Positions 58,250 through 64,000 of a stretch of DNA of 64,000 bases are shown here, one piece after another (within the stretch, counting starts at the first letter, position 1; the number at the start of each line of letters is the position of its first letter). A program made the position numbers and the translations under genes. A model generated the notes under the pieces. It was given only the letters and a program-made list of their open reading frames with translations. It did no database searches and had not been told where the DNA came from. The stretch spans positions 39,002,501 through 39,066,500 of the forward strand of contig JAIVEN010000008.1 in assembly GCA_026686845.1 (NCBI GenBank). Direction: 5' to 3'. The stretch is from Adenanthera pavonina. Lineage: Eukaryota; Streptophyta; Magnoliopsida; Fabales; Fabaceae.

Positions 58250-58466
58250 AAGACACATTCTTTGTTTATACTTGCTTTTCAGTCACCACAATATTTTAGT
58301 CAATCGCAGTCATGTGATCCATACTATTCCTTGTTTATTCGAGGGACTCAATAATACAGCTATAATCCATATCTGAATGCATCATTCGCGGGCCCCCGGC
58401 TAGGTGAAATCAATTGTATATTATAAAAGCCCAAAGGCCAGATCTGAATCGCATGAACTTCCTTTC
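58250..58466 (+). promoter_or_regulatory. Duplicated receptor promoter fused to a kinase fragment
   Basis: Aligns with 33050-33200 upstream of the other plus-strand copy, including the TCAATTGTATATTATAA step and the GGCCAG(A/C)TCTGAATCGCATGAA leader step. It lies about 130 bases from the ATG of the minus-strand pseudogene (58119), so the pair is head to head with a short shared upstream region. Confidence 0.6.
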
Positions 58467-59577
58467 TGAATGAAAGTTACGAGCGCAACCCAAATCTTTG
58501 TCTGGGTTCTTGCAGCAAGAAAAAAAGAAAAAGTAACGTGGTTGTTCCAATAATAGGATCACTTGGTGGAGCATTCATAATTTTTGCTGCAATCAAATTT
58601 TGGATATTAAAAAGAGGACAACCAAGTAAAGGTAATGCAACTACCATGTCTCTTTCTATAGAATAAGTAGATTTAAAAATGTTTTCTGGCACAAATATAG
58701 GAAGATCTTGACGTTCATGGTAGATTCTAAGTCTATAACTCTGATTACTAACTCGTGAAACCATTTTGGTTCTTATCAAGCTACCACAACCTTGAATAAC
58801 CCAAGTTTGAAGTCCCCATTAGTAGGGGGATAGACTCAAATAAACAACAATTCACTTATTCTGAAGTCCTGAGCATTACCAACAACTTTGAAAGAGTCTT
58901 AGGGAAAGGAGGGTTTGGTACTGTATACCATGGTTACATCGGTACCACCCAAGTAGCTGTCAAAATGCTCTCTTTTTCAACACGAGGATATCTCCGATTT
59001 CAGGCTGAGGTAGGACAATTTCCTTCAAGTATTTATCAGTATCATCTTGATTCTTGTGGTAGTTGATGACATCTGTTATATATGTTCACTTAAACTGAAG
59101 CAATTATGTTGTTTTTCCTATTTGCTGGCAGAGCTTCTTACTCGAGTTCATCATAAGTGCTTGACTGCTCTCATTGGATACTGTGATGAGGGCATCAATA
59201 TGGCTCTCATCTATGAGTACATGGCAAATGGAGACTTAGCTGAGCATCTATCTGGTATGTACTCCTTTTCTTTTGACATTATACTCATGTTGTAGTTAGC
59301 TTGAATATCAAATCAAGTATGCGTACTGAAATTCTTGTGGTAAATGCAGGTAACAGTGGAAAATTCTTGGGGTGGAAGCAAAGGCTCCAAATTGCTATGG
59401 ATGCAGCAAAAGGTAGGAAAGGAAATAAATTTTCATGTGATTTCTCCTAATACAGTTTGAGTAAGTTAAGTTTTGTATTTTAGGATTGGAATATTTGCAC
59501 ACCAGGTGTAAGCCATCAATAGTTTATAGAGATATAAAATGCCAAAACATATTACAAAATGAAGACATGAGAGTTAA
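58467..59577 (+). pseudogene. Receptor kinase without ectodomain, truncated by a retroelement
   Basis: Starts in the intron just before the membrane exon (acceptor ATGAAAG|TTACGAG), directly after promoter and leader sequence, so signal peptide, malectin and LRR exons are deleted. The membrane exon is open, as is the exon with GKGGFG and VAVKML. The next exon's acceptor has changed from TTTACAG|GCAG to TTTGCTGGCAG, so the nearest AG is four bases further in and would shift the frame. The HRD motif reads YRD (His to Tyr). Sequence stops being kinase at 59577, where retroelement sequence starts. Compared with 35562-36640 the copies are closely similar. Confidence 0.85.
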
Positions 59578-60928
59578 TGATGGAGATACAGAAGGTATTC
59601 AAAGGATCTATAGCTACTCGTGGAAAGAGTTCATTTATCTTGATAAATTGGTTGCATCTCCAAGGCCTATTCCAAGAACAAGTATGGTATTTTTAAGTCT
59701 CAATCCAAGTTCAAATGAATTGATCCACCAAAAGATCATGTGTTTTGAAGACTTGATTTTGGAGAACTCATGAACAAAAGAGTTATTCAAGAGTTTACAA
59801 TAGCAATTTGGAGCTTATATCATTACAATGAAAGCCAATGATACTAATATGTACATGAAAGAGTCCAATGAAGCCTTAATTATTCTTATTCAAGCTCAAA
59901 TACAAACTTTTCTAACCCATGGAATTAATGTAATGTGAATAGTATTTTTAGTTCATTAATTAGTTATTTAATAGTATTTTGTTTTATGTTTAATTGGGGC
60001 AAAACTTGAATTATTTAAATAAACTCATTTGTTAAGTCTTTATTGGATTCCTAATTATATTTCCAAGAGTCCAAATAGTATTTTAAGAGTCTTAGATCCA
60101 TTAGGACCACTGGACTCTCAAGTAAATTATAAATTAGATATGTTTTTTAGTAAAAAATGTCACTTTCTTTATAGCTTTCAAAAAGTGATGTTTTACACTT
60201 AATTTCCATATTTATTTTGTGTTATTTAGTATCTTCCAAAATGTTCTTACTTGATTAGCAAGTTGGAATATTCTAGAGTGTCTTAGTTTCCAACTAAGTG
60301 AGATTCTTGCAATCTACAAGATTTAGTCTTACAATTTAAGTAATTACCTATTATTTGGAGTTCCTTAACTTTAGAAATAATTAGTTGTCTATTTTATGAG
60401 ATTCTCTAATTATTCTAGAAAATTTTATGGGGTCATTATAAATAGATATATTCATACCTGTGTTTTTGAACAAGTTGAATCATAATTATTTTCTTTCAAT
60501 TCTCTTGTGTGAGGATTATTTAAATTTGTGTTCTCTTGAGAACTCGTGATCTACCAACAATAATGATCAACTGAGTGGACGTCATCGTTAGAACTTAAAG
60601 ACGAATTTCCTTAGTTCTAGCACGTAATCATCTTCTTGTCTTTATTCGTGAGTGTTCGTTTTCACTGCATTTTCTGGTTTGCTTGATCATCCACCAAGAG
60701 GGCAATATCAACAATTGACAAGAAATTAGAGAAGAAAGGTGCTATAGTGGAGGAATTGCTTCATACTTGAGAGGAAGAAGCTGCTAAGCAAAGGCCGAAG
60801 AGAAATATACATTCTACTTACGTGAGTGGTATTGACATGCGGAAGCAAACGATAATGAACTGATTGAGAAAATTGTGAAGAAGAAACAAGAATAGAGTAG
60901 AAAAAATCCAAAGAAAACAACAAAGTTT

Positions 60929-61312
60929 GTGGCCTCTACTTCTGCTCAAGCTGAATCCCCAATTCCTGCAACCTTTACCACTAAGACTTGTGCTTCAACT
61001 GAAGCCGTTAGCAATGTTAAAGAAATATCCACTGAAAGTATGATCACTGAAAGCCTCTCTATAGGAACAAATAAAAAGACATATGATGATGAATTTGCCA
61101 AGAGAACTATTTGCAATCAATACTGGGTTAGACTTGAATTTCTAAATGAAAATAAATTTCAAATAGTGGATGTACTAGAGAGATGCAAGACATGGCTTGA
61201 AATGAAAATCTCTTACTTGGAGTTTGTTGTGAAGACTTTTTTCTGCAATATGAGTTTTGATAAAATGGAATTAAAATTTTCTGCTATTGTGGAGGTCAAA
61301 CAATTATGGTAA
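60929..61312 (+). pseudogene. Retroelement frame resembling the putative plant transposon protein domain, part 1
   Basis: 127 codons starting in a Ser/Thr-rich stretch. From about residue 45 the pattern YDDEFAKRTICNQYWVRLEF, then LERCKTWLEMK, then VVKTFFCNMSFDKM follows the layout of the N-terminal half of the domain known as putative plant transposon protein (aromatic-rich block, then LVREFYANL-type step). That is a pattern match by eye only. The frame breaks at 61312. Confidence 0.4.
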
Positions 61313-61404
61313 CTCTACAAGCCTTATGTGATTGGTTGAACTGATCTATATCAGAACTTGAATCTGCAACTGCTTTTTCTAAACTAGAGATGTATTAGGC
61401 TGTT

Positions 61405-62085
61405 ATGGAAACAAATTCAAGCCTAGAAACATATAACATCAAACCGTCTGATTTGCCCATCAAGTTTAGAGTTCTCCATTGCATCCTCACGCGGATCCTA
61501 GTAAACGAGGCTCTTAGTTTTGGATATTTTGCTGGACCTGAGTTGAAAATGCGGATTGGATTGATCAGAAAAATCCCTATTGCCATAGCAAGCATAATCA
61601 TCAAAAGATTTATTGATGTTGCTAGAGCTGTGGTTAAGCCTTTACCTTATGCCACTCTAGTCTCTTTGATTTTAAGAAACAACATCATCTGTCATCTTGA
61701 AGGTAAAAAAAGAAATGTCCCTGAGGACTTCAACTCTCAAACTCTTCATCGAATGGGTTTACAATTTGAGAAAGGGATATGGATTGTAGCAAGAACTGGG
61801 AAAAGAAAAAAGTCTCATTCACTCGCTCATTCATAGACACTTGTAAATCAGCTTGCCTTCTCTCAAACTCAGAAATCTCAAAAATACTTTGGACATGTTT
61901 CAAAAGAAGATTCAGATGATACCTCTAAAATACTTAATCATATGATGACAACCATCACTAGTGCAGTGTTTAAAGAACTTGATGCTGTGAAGAAGGAACT
62001 CATTGATGATCACTCAAAGATCTATGATCTCCTAGTGGCCATAGATGATAGAGTCAATCGAGTAAAGATGGCATTAGATGAAATT
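61405..62085 (+). pseudogene. Retroelement frame, part 2, with one stop
   Basis: In a different frame from part 1. It contains LPIKFRVLHCILTRILVN and VVKPLPYATLVSLILRNN, matching the second half of the same domain, then a stop at 61834, and continues open to a stop at 62084 through a charged, coiled-coil-like segment (DAVKKELIDDHSKIYDLL). The same frame resumes after the nested solo LTR at 63546. Confidence 0.4.
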
Positions 62086-62091
62086 TGAGGT

Positions 62092-63541
62092 TGATGTGTC
62101 CATTTTATACATATAAAATACTCACATTTAAGCTCTAAATTGTATCTAAATATGTTTACATTGATATATTTTAGCATGTTTTGACATATTTTTATGTTTT
62201 ATGGCATTATAGGCTCATTTGGAAGCATTCGGAGCAAAAACGTTACAAATCGTTCATGCTGAAAAGTTTCAACACCCTTCGGTATTTTGATCATAACTCT
62301 CACATATGAACTCCGATTGAGGTGATATAAGATGATTTAGAAAGATAAGACGTAGATCTACAACTTTTATGTTTTTGAGTTTTCCCAAATTTCAACATTA
62401 TCATAGTGAAAATCGAACTCAAAATGTCAACACAAACTGGTGACGTCCTAAAACTGAACGGAGAAGCGTCCGTACAAACACATCTACCCTGCACCGAGTC
62501 AACGTAAATTTTCAGTTTTTCTGCCTTCTAGAACAACCTGGCGCCAGGTCAAGTAATAAAAGCCCATAAAAACTTGTTTTTGATACGTTTTGGTGATATT
62601 TTGAGCTTTTATAAGCTTATAAATTTTTCCTATATAATGAGACACGATAGAAACATAAAGGGAGATAAAGAAACGCACCCGGAAGTCAAAGAATACGGTT
62701 CTAAACACATCTGGGAGTAACTAGGAGCATCTTATAGAGAAAGAGCAAGGAGATTTGGGGAGTATTAGCGATAAATTCATTCTTCTCTAATATAACTCTA
62801 TTTTCATATTATTTTCACTATGATTTAGAATTTTAGTTTTGATTTAATTTCTATTTTCATGAGTAGCTAAATTTCCCAATCGAGGTAGGGATGTAGCCTG
62901 ACTGGGATGAATTTGATTTGTTTCTCTAGTTAAGACTCTGTTGATTTATTCTTCAAGTTATATTTAATTTATCTTTTCATTATATTTATCTCTTTTATTC
63001 CTTCATGTGGATTTTATGCTTGATCACCATAGAATCTAATTAATGGGTAAACTTGATGGATTGAGAGGTGAAGCGTGAACTTAGATATAGAGAGATAAAC
63101 ATGAATAACTAATCTAGACATATAATTAGGAATTCATGGTGATATATGTTGTAGTTTTCAAGGTTTAATTATAAAATTTAGTTGCGCGAGAGCGAATTGA
63201 ATTCTAATTAAATAAGGACTAATTGACCGAGAAGTAATTAGGACGCTTTAGAAACAACAATCGCTATAATTATGCAAAGTCTAACTAAGAAATAAAATCT
63301 AATTATCTCATAAGGTGAATCCTGATCCCTTGACGCTTCTAAAACTGAATCAAACTCAGACTTCATTTTGTTTTCTATTTTTTTCCTTTTAAATTTGAAT
63401 TCTCAATTTGATTATCACTTGTTTTTGAGATTAAAAGTTTAGACTGATAAATCTACTACCTCCCTTGGGTTCGACCTTTAGAATGCTCCAGAGATTTTTT
63501 ATTACTACGATCGATTCTGTATACTTGCAGGATCCCAATCA
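62092..63541 (+). mobile_element. 1.45 kb solo LTR with perfect 5-base duplication
   Basis: Starts TGATGTGTCCATTTTATAC and ends GGATCCCAATCA, flanked by gaggt (62087-62091) and gaggt (63542-63546). TG...CA ends, length and target duplication indicate a solo LTR. A CCCTTGGGTTCGACC box near its 3' end recurs in many plant gypsy LTRs of this type, to my knowledge. Insertion length plus duplication is 1455 bases, divisible by three. Confidence 0.8.
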
Positions 63542-63545
63542 GAGG

Positions 63546-64000
63546 TCAAAAGAAAGATATGAGATTTTATACCAAGCATTACTACGGGAATGAACAAGTT
63601 ACAGCCTCCTCACTTCGTCCAGAACTTGCTAAGTCCTTTGCAAAACAATAACAAGAACCCATACCATCATGGTAGGCACAATCCTCACCTTCACCAATAT
63701 ACACACCAACACCTTCTGAGCCTTTTATATCTCAAACACCTCCACCACTAATAGATGACCCACCTACTGAACTCTTGTAATTACAATCCATGATCCCTAC
63801 CTTTGCCTCTAAAGAAATGCTTTCTGAGAGGACTACTTCTCTTGTTGTCAAGAAAATGTTTGCTTCTAATGCTTTCACCCCAAGGCCACATATTCCACTC
63901 ATTTGTGGTCAATGGAATGCACCTGATTGTCCTAGTCCTGTTATTGACATTACCACGGCTGCAATTTTGCTTGAACAAGTTATGACAGGTGTTATCATTT
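63546..64000 (+). pseudogene. Continuation of the retroelement frame, cut by the window end
   Basis: Continues the frame of part 2 across the solo LTR. It is Pro- and Gln-rich at first (SQTPPPLIDDPPTELL), broken by three stops (near 63650, 63673 and 63778), and then open from 63790 to the window end with SMIPTFASKEMLSERTTSLV and QWNAPDCPSPVIDITT. I do not recognise a domain. Confidence 0.35.

Larger units (their letters stand above)
59578..64000 (+). mobile_element. Degenerate retroelement, continuing past the window
   Basis: Begins TGATGGAGAT inside a receptor-kinase exon. A likely LTR follows: a TATAAATAGA box near 60437, a C/T-rich transcribed part and a border somewhere near 60710. Then come coding remnants (60929-62085 and 63546-64000) separated by a solo LTR. 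The far end is outside the window, so the 5-base duplication (perhaps gttaa) cannot be tested. The class is uncertain; there is no recognisable reverse transcriptase in the visible part. Confidence 0.5.

Noticed and set aside
60437..60710. Precise 3' border and primer-binding site of the LTR in the 59.6 kb element
   Set aside because: Several CA dinucleotides are possible ends, and none is followed by a convincing tRNA-complementary site.

Overview
The window is nuclear DNA of a flowering plant, almost certainly a eudicot. The evidence is AT-rich spacers, GT-AG introns, a bHLH87-type transcription factor, malectin-like/LRR receptor kinases with the 13-exon structure of the LRR-I family, and nested plant LTR retrotransposons and MITEs. 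I cannot name the species. I see no prokaryotic features, rRNA genes, CRISPR arrays or convincing complete tRNA genes.

Layout. 1-12.5 kb is mobile DNA: a 3.5 kb Mutator-like element (1793-9660) split by a 4.4 kb solo LTR (4595-8991), a second related Mutator-like element (9997-11140) and a third inverted-repeat element near 12 kb. 14.4-16.3 kb holds the only ordinary non-receptor gene, a bHLH87-like factor with an intact 421-codon frame. 16.3-21.1 kb is spacer with a SINE-like remnant. 21.1-59.6 kb is a cluster of malectin-like LRR receptor kinases. One (21576-26485, minus strand) is intact, with 13 exons that splice in frame to 867 residues. The others are broken: a kinase-only copy (29401-30940, -), a full-length copy with frameshifts (33379-37260, +), a single malectin exon fragment (39540-39720, +), a split pseudogene (45.1-58.1 kb, -) and a truncated copy (58467-59577, +). 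59.6-64 kb is a degenerate retroelement with a solo LTR inside it; it runs off the window.

How it fits together. The cluster looks like two copies of one divergent pair of receptor genes: 29.4-37.3 kb, and 40.0-59.6 kb after large insertions. In the first copy the minus-strand gene lost its ectodomain; in the second the plus-strand gene did. The second copy then received a 4.7 kb solo LTR, a 7.1 kb Ty1/copia element (itself carrying a Tourist-like MITE) and a 1.0 kb MITE-like element. The first copy keeps the near-empty sites, so insertion boundaries can be read directly.

I found no clearly new molecular system. The most unusual signals are a roughly 200 bp piece of the bHLH gene's 5' leader copied into the 3' end of the intact receptor gene, the reciprocal ectodomain losses, the Glu-to-Ala change in the intact kinase's APE-equivalent motif, and the purine-rich blocks and recurring internal boxes of the two very long solo LTRs. 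Homology statements come from reading the sequence by eye; no database search was run.
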